Assembly: GCA_051294375.1 (NCBI GenBank)
Contig: CM119267.1
Coordinates: 9,853,458 to 9,917,457, forward strand
Reading direction: 5' to 3'
Origin: Paraspadella gotoi
Lineage: Eukaryota > Chaetognatha
Length of the DNA: 64,000 bases
A program made the position numbers and the translations under genes. Shown here in pieces: positions 21,662-33,300 of the stretch (position 1 is the stretch's first letter; every line of letters begins with the position of its first letter). The notes below the pieces were generated by a model. That model saw only the letters and a list, made by a program, of their open reading frames with translations, did no database searches and was not told where the DNA came from.

Positions 21662-22675
21662 CTAGGCGCATGCTTCGTCGTTATTGCTGCAAATGGCTAA
21701 AGAATCGGCTAAAAACACCTTCCCGTTGCCGCACACGCACAACTGATACGCGTGGCTTGCCGTGCTGGTCTCCTCGCTGAATCTTGGCTCGACCACAGGC
21801 AAATCTACAAACCGCACGTCAGCGTCAAACTTTATCTTGCCTCCCTTCGTCGTCATAACAATATCATCTAGCGTTCGGACATTCATGCCTCCGGATTTGG
21901 CTACGACAGTGACTCCCTTAGATCCTACCAGATTGATGCAGTTCGACCTTGATACGACTTCTAAAGAGCGACCCGGCGGGGCGGTTAGCGACTTCGTTTC
22001 TATTCCATCGACGAAGTTGGAACCTCCTTCATTAACTACGTTGACTCTCTCGCCGCCTATTTCAATTGGTCTATTTCGCTGGGCGCGGAGAAGCGTCTCG
22101 CCTGAGCGGGACTTGACCCAAAAGTCGTCAACGGAGAGAACGAGGGCATCGTCGGTCAGCGTCAAACTTCCTCGCTCCCGCCCCGTCACATCCGTCGTTC
22201 TCATTGTCAAGTTACGGCTGGACTCGAGGAGGAGAGGCGATGATCCGCCGGCGATGATTTTTGTGACGCGAACCGAGCGGCGAAAACGGGCGTTGCCGTC
22301 GATGGTAATGGACTCGGTTCCCAGTTGCACGGCGCCCATGCCGCCCAAGTGAAACTTCATAACCCTAACAATCCAGATGGTGAGCGATATGTTGAGAATG
22401 GCAACCACGAGAATGAAGAGAACGAGAAGGTAAAGGAATCGCTTCCGCCACCCGTAGATTCCGATCTTGCAGTGCGCCGGGGAAGGATCAAAAAGGACTC
22501 CGTTTTCGGGGGAATCGGAAAAACGAGTGGCTGACTGCGTCAAAAAGTCAGAGGGACGACCCCCTACCCGGGGCACGTGGAGGACAGAATGTTGACTCGA
22601 GAGCGTGGCACCGCTCAGCGTTCGAGAAACTTGACCTTCGTCCAAGGCAGTTCGCGCAAAATGTTCTGGAGACAT
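21662..22675 (-). CDS. Gamma/delta/zeta-type sarcoglycan
   Basis: Type II membrane glycoprotein of the dystrophin-associated sarcoglycan complex, which stabilises muscle or cell membranes. The single exon encodes 337 aa from MSPEHFARTALDEG. The order is a cytoplasmic N-terminus, then CKIGIYGWRKR, then one TM segment (FLYLLVLFILVVAILNISLT). A beta-solenoid-like extracellular domain follows, with a C-terminal cysteine cluster (CVCGNG ... CSNNDEAC) typical of the family. Vertebrate homologs are about 290 aa and multi-exon, so an intronless gene is notable. The longer frame start at 22732 was rejected because those bases belong to repeat R1. A T-rich stretch ending in AAG lies 2 bases before the chosen ATG. 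I cannot separate gamma, delta and zeta. Confidence 0.88.
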   Translation of the reverse strand: MSPEHFARTALDEGQVSRTLSGATLSSQHSVLHVPRVGGRPSDFLTQSATRFSDSPENGVLFDPSPAHCKIGIYGWRKRFLYLLVLFILVVAILNISLTIWIVRVMKFHLGGMGAVQLGTESITIDGNARFRRSVRVTKIIAGGSSPLLLESSRNLTMRTTDVTGRERGSLTLTDDALVLSVDDFWVKSRSGETLLRAQRNRPIEIGGERVNVVNEGGSNFVDGIETKSLTAPPGRSLEVVSRSNCINLVGSKGVTVVAKSGGMNVRTLDDIVMTTKGGKIKFDADVRFVDLPVVEPRFSEETSTASHAYQLCVCGNGKVFLADSLAICSNNDEACA

Positions 22676-22700
22676 TACTTGTAACAAAAAAAAACAAACA

Positions 22701-22936
22701 AAATAACATTCTTTAAATATTTTCCACTTCATTGATAGGGAAGCCAGGTACTCTGGGAGTGAATAAACGAGACTGTGAAAGAGTCTTGATTGAAAACTTG
22801 CAGGGACCTGCTATGTCATTATCTTGTAAGAGTGATGGAGGCCTTAAACCACCAAAGCCTGTCCAAAGTCAGGGGCAAGATAGCTTATTTATTAAATGAA
22901 TGGATAATTTTTATATTGGTTGTACCAATTTCATTT
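22701..22936 (-). repeat. Dispersed repeat R1, copy 2
   Basis: Reverse-complement copy of the unit at 2237-2503, from AACATTCTTT to TTGGTTGTACCAATTTCAT. It fills most of the 279-bp gap between the CRTAP-like stop and the sarcoglycan start, ending about 25 bases before the sarcoglycan ATG. Confidence 0.8.
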
Positions 22937-22954
22937 AAATCAAAGCGAATTCAA

Positions 22955-24236
22955 TTAAGTAAAAAACAAATCTTTGTAGTCCAATTCGTTCAACAGCCCG
23001 GCAATAAAATCCAGATCGCGTTTCCGCTGAAGAATAAATTTTACGGGTAGAAAGACGTTGGGTTCGGCATCGAGAGACTCGCCGAGGGAAACTTCAAAGA
23101 GTCGCAACGACGACGCGCTTCTCTTCGCACAGTCATCGTCGCCGGCTTCCGTGGCCAAAACCTCAAGGTAGTGGAGATAAATTTGCAGGTAATCTGGCCG
23201 GAATTCTCCGTTGAGAATGGAGACGCTTTCTTCGCAGAATGTCGAGCAGTTAAGGTAAAGCGAAAGATGAATACCTGACCGATTGGAATAAAAATATTAA
23301 AAAAAGGCTTCATTTGAAAAAAATAAAATTGATGAATTGCCAAACCTACCAATGTTAGAGGCTAAGTCGCCGTCTTCGGAGCCGAATTCTTGGTTTCTGT
23401 TGATGGGTTTTTGACATCGAGCGAAGCAATGGTCCAACTGATTGAAGAACTCAAAAAGACCATTTTTCATTGTCTCCAACAGGGTTTTGTCCGCCCCATA
23501 TAATTCGTAATCTTTTGCGACGGCAAGAAGGGATTTTTCGTGACGTCCGGCGTCCAGATCTTAGACAACGTTTATACAAAAATACTGATATTGCACAATT
23601 TATTTATATTTTTGGGACTGCACCTTTAAAATAAGAAGACCTAATCCCCGGCATGCTTTGAAGATTCCGCAAAGTTGACGAGGCGATAAGGTTGTCAGAG
23701 TTTCGCAAGAAGAAGGAAAGGGCATAGGAAACCGAGCGTTCGAGGTCGTTCACCCTTAATTTTTAATCAAAATTTCAAATTATAATAATTATAATTAATT
23801 ATTATTCAAGGGACGAGAGTAAGAAAGAAATCACCGAAATCGTGAGCTTTCTTTCCCGCTTTTTTTCTTTTACTAATTACTTGTAATATGCCAAGTGAAG
23901 ATGATTGTAGGGAGCTCGGCGACTGAGTTCTTCCGAAACGTTTTCCTTCGCACAACACGGAGGTCTGCAATCCAGCTCACAATTGGCCCGACGAATAATT
24001 CCGATTGTTGATTTGACATCTCTTTCATGGCCGCATTTTCGTCGACAAGAGAATAACGCACTCTCGCATTTTCGCCATTCGTACATGAGAGTTTCAAAGT
24101 ATTTTATTGACTTCGTCCAATTTTCTTCAAGGTAGAGTTCAACGGCTTCATGATATAGTTTTTCTATATTCACTTGAGCATAGACAGAACGGATGACGCA
24201 CATAACAAAAAGCGATACTATTATAAAAAACTGCAT
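22955..24236 (-). CDS. CRTAP/leprecan-like secreted protein
   Basis: Relative of CRTAP and of the N-terminal region of prolyl 3-hydroxylases, ER proteins that assist collagen prolyl 3-hydroxylation. Exon 1 (about 23885-24236) encodes a signal peptide (MQFFIIVSLFVMCVIRSVYA). It is followed by EAVELYLEENWTKSIKYFE and a cysteine-rich stretch typical of the family's tetratricopeptide-like repeats. Further exons lie at about 23638-23735 (VNDLERSVSYALSFF), 23355-23570 (a second EYE-like repeat with CFARC) and 22955-23280 (CSTFCEESV ... ELDYKDLFFT, stop). The total is about 325 aa. There is no 2-oxoglutarate dioxygenase domain, so it matches CRTAP rather than an enzyme. No KDEL-type tail is seen. 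Only 96 bp separate it from midasin upstream, with ATTATTTAG one base before its ATG. Confidence 0.8.
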
Positions 24237-24332
24237 CCTAAATAATTTTCAAAAATAACGATAACGTACATCTTAAAAAATTATAAAATCTTTAACTACT
24301 AAAACTAAAACAGAACATAACAGGTAATAAGT

Positions 24333-27300
24333 TCATCTATCCACGGCAGCAACCATTTCGAACCACTGTCTCAATGCCTGACTCAGAATGCCAGGTAAAT
24401 GTGTAATATCTTTCAGGACCAAGTAAAAGGGAAATGGAAAACAATCTAAGTAAGGCTTGAAAACGGGAAGAGCGCTTTTTTCACTAAAAATTGGGATTCT
24501 GATATCATAAATTGAATCTTTATGAGTTGGGTTATCTATGATTATAAAAACAATAAATAATCCAGCTTGACAACAACGTCGAACGGCAGAATTTACCTTT
24601 TCGACGCCTTCACTAAAAAGCCCGCGGCCATCAGACACTATAATCAAAAGTTGCGAGGTTTCTACAGTTCTATGAGATTTATGATTTTTTGATTTGAGAA
24701 ATTGAGGCAAAATTTGATTTAAAACTTTGGCAAAATAAGTTTTTTTCTGAGTGAACGTTAACTGATTTAATACTTCAGCGCCGGCCTCATTACTAAATGG
24801 CTTATCAAATGGGTGTAATAAAGTGGTGGCTTCTCCAAAGCTCGCTATGCTTATTTCGCCAGCTTCAAGACGCATCAACGCATTTGTTATGACACCAAGA
24901 GATTCAAAGGCCATCTGTTTAGAGTCATTATCACTCATGCTCCCTGAATCATCAAGAGCGATCATGATTTGATAATTTCGCTTACTAGGTTTGGTCCGCC
25001 TTAACCAAATTTTGTCTTTCCTAAAATCACTCGCAATGTAAGGTATTACCTTGCGCATATTAATTCGTTTTCCACTTCTGTAATCTCCTTTCAACTTGGT
25101 AGCTTCTGTTGGTTCTAAAATTAATCGCAACTCTTCACATAATTCATTTGACATTTTATTGGTCACATTATTTATTCGTGACCATAATGAAACAGAATCT
25201 TGGCCTGTTCTATTTTTATTGTAAAATAGAACTAACTCATTGCTCAGTTCTAAACGTTGATTCTCCATTATATTAAACTCAAATTTGGAGAAAAAAACTG
25301 ACTCTAACTTCTCTGGTTTTTGAATGGGAAGTTCACTTTTAGGTTCTACATCCAAATCCATTGGGTCCTCATCTGTTTTACTCATTGTTGTAAGATCATT
25401 AGCATCTTTTCCCGATGTATTTGACGACAAAGGAGTGTCTGTTGCTGAAAGAGTTTCCGGTTTATTGTTTAATTCTTGTTTTTTCTTTTCATCTTTTATG
25501 TCTTCCAAGACATCAGGTGTTGCATGATTTTTTCTAGATTCAATTTGTTGTTTCAATGTAGAGGCATCCCTGGCTTCCGCATCCCAAATCTCTTCACTTT
25601 CTAAAATATGTTTATATGTTTGACTCTCATAATTCTCAATCGGTTTATTTTCAACAGAACGGAGACTATGGTCAATATCTAGAATATTCAGGTGATTTTG
25701 AATAGTTGGCTTATTTATTTGTGTTGCAATATTTCGTCTTTCGTCGATAGTTCCCGGTTTATTAGACTTTGTTTCACCTTCTTGTTGACTTTCAATGTTA
25801 TCAGATGGTGAAACGAATTCTTGGATAGCTTGTTTACCTATCGATTTAGACTGAGAAAACCCAATATTCGATGATTCCGGCACTTCTTCGTCATTGCTTA
25901 CTGCAGAATTTTCTTCTTGGCCAATAACATCATGCTTTCCTAAATCTTCTGTTTTTGAATGGCCCGAATCAAAAGCAGATTGCAGGACACTTTTTAAGTC
26001 TGAAGAAACATCGGTTTTATTTGACTCATCGGACTTTTCTTGGCTTGTGCATGTGGGGTCATCTTCTACAGAATCAAGATAATTTTCTTTCACATTTTTA
26101 TCATCAGAATCAATTTCATTTAAGTCGTCATTGTTTGACTCATCTGGACCGTTGGAAGATTCATTTTCACCCTCGACAATGTCCTCGTTTATTTTTTCTC
26201 CCTCATCATCAGAATACGGATCTAATCTAGTGTCTTCCTCAGCTGCAGCAACGTCATCATTTTCATTATCAGCATGGTCTATATCTAAATTTAGATCATT
26301 AGGTAGATCAAACTCTTCTCCATTTCTGATAGGTTCAGCAACATTTTCATTTTCATTATCAGAAAAATCTCTCAAATCACAAGGTAATTCTTCTTTTTGA
26401 TCATTAGATGGGTCGCGTAAATCATCTTTATCATTCTCATTAATTTGGTTATCGTCTTTAGCAATAAGTTCATCATTTGAATAGTTTTTTCCTTTAGACT
26501 CAGTTTCACCAACATCGTCATTAATTACTTGATCGCCCCACAATTCATTATCTAAGGTTTCTTCACCGTTTTCGATTTCTCCGACATCACCCATTTGTTT
26601 TTCTAAATCATTTTCTTCATTATTATCTGTATTTTCTTCATTATTTTTTACATTATCTAATCCAGCATCAAAATCTTCAGTCATTTCTATCCCATCTTCC
26701 TCATCTTGTGGGATGTCCATAGGTTGTTCCGTATTTTTTCTATCCTGATTCCTTTGCAAAGCTTCTTCTAACTGGTCCTCTGATGTAATTTCTTCACTGA
26801 CGTCTTTCGCGCCCGAAACGTCACCATCGCCTAAGCCCATGCCCTCGACAGACTTTGACTCGCCTTCAGCAGGATCATTTTCAAAATCTTCTGGTTTACA
26901 AAAACCTTTAGTAATAACTTCTGTCATGATACATAGCAGTATGTAAAGAAGTTTAGCAAAAGCACGGTAGGTAGCAGCAATGAACAAGTAAAAATTTTCC
27001 ATTGCCTTCCCCAAAACCGCCACAAAAGGATATAAATCGATCAAAATGTTAAGTGCATGATTTATTTTATGTGATGAATTACAAGAAGCAACAGATAATA
27101 ACCTGGTAAGCTTATTAACAACAGGACTCTCGTACATAATATCTTCAAGCTGATGTAGGTAGGTAACAACGTAGGATAGAGAAACATTTTCGGGTAAATT
27201 TTTCTGGTTTTTGTCACCAATTTTGTATAATTTTTCTACTATCTTCAGTACATTAGTTTGGAGTTCAGAAAATGTATACTCATTACCATCATCATTTGAA

Positions 27301-30300
27301 TATTCCGAATAATATGTATCACCGTGATTTAAAACTGCGTCACACCATGACTGGAAGCTGTCTCTTCTTCTTTTAAGCTTATTGCATAAATGATTAATTA
27401 ATTGAGTAAACTCATCAGTTTGATTCAACTTACAATGAATAAGTTCTAATTTTGAAATTATATGATCAAAGGACACATGCATTTCTTGTAACTCCTGAAA
27501 GTTTTGCCATCCAAAAACAGTATTCTCATTTAAAATTTTTGATTTATTTAATTCAATAACTGTTTCTAACAGTTCAAATAAACTATCTTTAATAAAATTT
27601 CCGGAACAATTGCTGTCATAAGAATCAAAAATTGTATTAAACTGGATCAAGGAATCAACCGAATCAATTAATATTTCCTTTGTATCAACAGCATGTGTTT
27701 TCATCTCATCTTGAGGAGGCACTAGCATTTGAGTTTTTACAGCATGTCCATGATTTTGGGACTCTTTAATTATAAAGATACTGCGATTGAGAGTAAGCAA
27801 TTCTTCACAGGCTTTTCCTTGTTTGACCAAGATATCTCGAGCCAAAAGAACAAAATGGTTTAAATGAAGTATATAACCTTTGATTCTTTCAACGGACGAG
27901 GCTTTAATATCTTTTGATGGATTTGACAAATTGTTCTGAAAACCAGGTAACAAAGAAACACTTGAGAAGTGATACTTTTGACACTCTTTCAAGCAACTAG
28001 TTATTTGTTGGGTTATTCCATTTTTGTTTTCAATGCATATCAGAGGCATTAGCATGAAATCATTTTGCTCCATTCGGGATAAAACTAGACCTTTGAGATA
28101 AGAAAGATCAATAGATTTTAAGTAATGAAATAATGATGTTAGAGCAGTTTCTTTCTGTTTTAAAATATATTTAGATTCCTTCAAGCGCTTTTCTTTATCC
28201 ATTCCTTCCGAAATTTTCATAGCCCTTAGCGAAGCTGATCTCTCAATAATGTTACCAATATCGTCATTAAGCGCCTCTATTTTTTGATCAATTCCTTTAA
28301 AATGAAATACTTCTTGAATAAAATAAGTCATCTTACTTAATAAATCACGGGACAACGAAAATGTTGACAGATCATAATGAGGTCTAAAAGTTTTTGCACA
28401 TGCGAGTTCAAAAATACTATCTTCAAGATTTATTTGCAAAAATTGTTGAACAGGTTGTGAGAGAACGTTTTGAAATGCCCTCATTTGAGAGAGAAGATAA
28501 CGGTGAGTTTTGAACGTAGTTTCCTTAAGAGCCCAATAATTCATGTCGGACCATTTTATAATTTTAACAAAGCTTTTAAGATTATCTTCAATTGGTGATA
28601 TTAATTTTTTCATTTGTTGCTCAATAATATTTGAAAAACGAAAATAATGTGAAGCAATATTACCGAGAATGGTAGCAAGTTTAAAGCACTTATCATTATA
28701 TTGTTGCTGACAATGTAAATTAAAAAACTTTTTATGAAAACTATAAATTAATTTCGAACGTTCACTGAAATCTCCTATCAATGCTGTTTCCATAAACTTT
28801 TTTAACGTTAATATCAGTTTATCATCACTAACGTCATGGTCTGTGATAAATTCCTCAAACGATTTGTTTAAATAAAACCACCACTTCTTTGAATTTAAAT
28901 TAATTTTATTTTTAATCATATTTAGACTGTTTTCCCATTGATGTAATTCTAATTTACGCCATTTTACAACTAAACTTTGAATAAGCTCTAAAACTGTGTT
29001 CAAGCTGACATGCTTTGACGCATTTTGATTCCAACTACTAATTTTGGCAGCAAGAAGTTCTAGACCAGTTAAAAATTTAATTATTGGAGAGTCTAGTGAA
29101 AATTGCATAATCCGTTGAATTATTTTTTGAATTAACTGAAGAACTGGGTGATCAGGAAACTCCTGAAGTAATTCATCTATAGCTTTATTGGAAGTTTTAA
29201 GAATAGGTAAAATGTTTTGTGCTTCGTCTGGATATGGATCAATGTAAATATCGAAATGGTCTTGATGCTTCACTCTATCCGAAGAAGCTGATTTTAATGA
29301 CTTGTGACATGAATCCGCCAAAAAAATGCTCAATCCCACTATTTGTTTGTTATAAGAATAATCAGAATTACTTAAAGATTCTTCCAGTAACGATTGCAAA
29401 AATTCTGCGGAGTGACATAAATAAATTTGCAATGCTTTCTTCGAAGTATCTATGGTATTGGTAATTGGCTTTTGTAGAAATGGATCTAGCCATTCAGGAT
29501 AAATTACTTCTTTATGAGAATATTCAATCATATTATAAAAGGCGTTTACAAAAAGATGAATATCTGAATAATCCAATGCAAAGATTTCACTTTTGTATTG
29601 AACACATTTTTCATTAACCTCGGAGTCATCAACAAAATCATTGAATTCATTCATGTAAGTCGGAAAATAAAGAGCTAAGTCATCAGAATCATAAAAGCCA
29701 TCGATTGGATTCTTGTACTTGAAAAAATCGGTTTCTTCTTTAATTTTTTTATCTAAACGAATCTGATCAGCATTCCATACTTTTTGAAAACAGTTTAGGC
29801 CATAAAAAATGTGCTCATCTTTAAAATAACCTATTTTAAATGAATAAAGGCTCAGTAAAATATGTGATCTTAAAGCAGGGAAAAATAGTTTCTGAACATT
29901 TTCTTCGTGAGAAGAAAATGATTCCTGTATAATTTGTTTCGTACTTTGCAAGCGACTTTGTAAGGTCAGACCATAACTATCAACTTTGTGCGGAAAACTA
30001 ATTATTTGTACTACAGACGAAATATTTGGAAAGGAGCAATTAGAAGTTTTTACTCTCCAACAAAAATACAAATGCTGAAAAAAAACCGCTATTGATAAAT
30101 ATTCTGCAATTGGATTCACTACATCTTGAAAGATAAAAAAATCTTTCTTCAGATCACAAATATACATTAATTGAGAATCTAACCAGGTTTTTACTCTTGC
30201 AACATCTCTTGAATTCATCACGGTTGATACTACATTTGGATGAGACAACGTTGCCTTATTATGTGTTAGCTTTTCTTTTAGAGAAAAAAAATTTGGAAAC

Positions 30301-33300
30301 TTTGGTCTGTAACCTAGATACCGTTTAAAATCTTTAATTTCAGTTTCGAGTATGCTTTTCCATTTGGTTAACTGAACGATGTGAGAATGGTGGTGGTACA
30401 ATGAATTTAGATCTCCTTTCTTAATGCGGAATGTTGCATGTAAAGATTTTAAAGCTAGTAATACCTTTTCCAGCATCTTTTCTCTGTAATCTATTTTCTC
30501 TTTTAACGAAACTACAGGATCCACATTAGGGGTAAGTAAATGCACTAGTAGAATAGATGACATTATTATTAACTGGTAGTAAGTTTCTGTATGTTCATAA
30601 GTGAGTTTGCCCAGTTTTGAAAATACTTCAGAAAAATCCTCAAAAGCAATCAATTGTGAATTTTCTCTGGTTAAAAAATTTATCAGGTCATAGACATCAT
30701 CGGACTCGAAAATAAAATCTTTATCTAAAATCTTACAAATTGTAAATAACAAAGTCTTACATATCTTTAAAATATCTAACGGAGGCCGACCTACAATCAC
30801 GCCGTGGCTTTGCAACAGTGACTTTAAATTATCTAATTCTTCTAATTTGCTTTCAAAACTTTTGATCGGTACGCTCGTTAATAACCAATTACCCCCTGCA
30901 ACTTTTCCTTTTAACAGAGTGAAAATATCAGCAGATAATACTGCATGCAGAAAAGGATGGAGTGAACTGTCAGGAAACAAAAATTCCTCTTGGTTTTCAG
31001 AAAATTCGTTTTCATTATTGAACGGTTTATCCAAATTTATCCATGTTTTTTTGTGCCAGCTATTTAAAATAGACAAAAAGCATCTAAGAATCTCAAATTT
31101 TTTTGAGTCCTCTTCATGAGGTACATTCCATAATGGTGAAACGCATAACTGTAGCTTTTCAAACGAATTCTCTAGTCCTTTGGGTTCTAATAGATTTTCC
31201 AGATTCTCTAGCAATAAAAAATGATCTGTGACTTTCCATAAATTTATTTTCGAAATAATGGCAGGATTGGGAATAAGCATAGCTTCGTCACTAATATTAA
31301 GCTTAAAAAATCCACGATTACTAAGAGACTCCTCCAATAGCAATAAATTTTCTGTTTCGTATTCTGGATGGATGGAGCATAATTTCTTTAATTGTTCAAA
31401 TATCTCAGGGTACATTGTAGTTTTAAACGCGATAAAACGTGGATGTAACATATTTTTATTCTTGAAAATTTTAGGTACATTAAATGTAAAGAACTCTTTA
31501 AGTTCGAATATTTTTTTCACTAAAAGTTCTTGATCTGAGTTTTGAAATGGTACCGGATGACCAACTACTTCACGGGAAGTAGTAAACAAGGTATTGTCTT
31601 GAAAGTCGCTTAAGATTGTTTTTGGAAAAGACTTACGATTTGGACAACGATCGATAAGATTATTTATTCTCAACAAAATCAAATTCAATGAATATTGATC
31701 ATTTGATATGTTAACAGGTTTCAGACTCTCTTGAATTAAGGTTTCCAGTGCAATCAATACAGCGAAATACAAATAAAAACCTTCATCACATAGACACGCT
31801 CGTTGTGCAACATCTTTTAAGGTTGATAACATTGATACTAAAAATGGATAAAGTTTCTTAACTGTTTCAGGAAAATCATTATAAGCTATTAACCGAAAGT
31901 GTAATTGATACGAGGCCAAGAGAGGTAAATGTAGATGATCTATGTCATCGTGAGTTGATACGTTTGATAAAATCTGCTGCAACCCATTTTCAATTACTGA
32001 CACAAATGAAAGCAGAAGGAATTTATTATTAAATGTTACTGTATTTTCAACATAAATTTCAAAAAGCACTCTCGACGACTGAAGTAATTCCCAATTCAAT
32101 ATGTATGACAATTGGGGATACAATCTAGGATCCATAGGTATTTGGTTTAAATCAAAATGAGAGATAGGACTGCTATCACCAGATATTATGTTAGAAAATG
32201 TAATTTTATGAAGAGCTGAAACGGAATATACACCACAATGACTCAAAGAAAGGGATTGACTTTGTAATATCCTATTAGCAAAAATTAATATTTTATCATT
32301 AATTTTCCTTAATTTGAATAGACGTAAAAATCTGTCAGAATTACTTTGAAGGTTGAGAAACAATATACATGCCATAGAAAAGGTTTTTAGTTCTTCCATA
32401 ATAATTAGAGAGTTCTCGTTAAATCTTTCGAGAAATTCTGAAAGATGATTGATATAACAGGCTTGATTCTCAACAGTAATGCCGTCAGGATTATCGACAA
32501 GGTCTTTAACAGTAGGCCATAAATAAAAAATAAAATCGTCTGGTTTTCCTACTGCTGGAAAAGTTTTTTCCATTCTGTCCGAATCGTATTTAAATATTTC
32601 TCCTATTATACTTTCAAAAGATGTAATTTTGTCATTACAATGGTCTAACAAACCATGAATCATTTTATTATTGATTTCAGACCCAATTTGAATAATGCTG
32701 GATGCAGAAATAGATGGTAAACTTGTTTGCGGGAAAGTAAAGCCTTTTGTAGGATTTTGTTGAAAAACGGAATGCAAAATGTTGAAAATATCTTCCTCAC
32801 CAAGAGATCCTTGATTTAAAATATCAATTTCCAAAACCCGATTCCTCATAGCTCGAGATAACTCTCCAAAGTTTCCATCCATTGTTAAAAACATTCGAAA
32901 ATTAGGATGAGTCTGTATAATGTATTCTTCACTATTGAAACCTGTAGAAAACCCTCTTTCGTGAATTGCAAGAAAACCATTCGGCTCTAAATAAGCATTT
33001 AAACGATCTAATACAGAAGGGTTACACAAGTTTACATCATCTAATAAGATCCAATCTCCATTTTTCATTGCCTTGACTAATACACTGTCAATCCATTCAA
33101 AGGTTCCGGTTCTGTTTGCAACAGAATTTATGGAACAAATTTCGGTTTCCATCTCTAATAGCTGTACGAAAGTTTCATCTTGAGGATTAAAGGATTTCAT
33201 TAAATTTATCATTTTTAAGCAACCGTGGTAGTCTTTGGGATTTGAATAAAATTGTGTGAAATTTAATCCTTGAATCAAACTAGTTTTAAAAAAGTTCTCA

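Noticed and set aside
22676-22732. Longer sarcoglycan N-terminus starting MKWKIFKECYF
   Set aside because: Most of the extension lies in or next to repeat R1 and a poly-T acceptor tract. The downstream ATG gives a family-like cytoplasmic tail.
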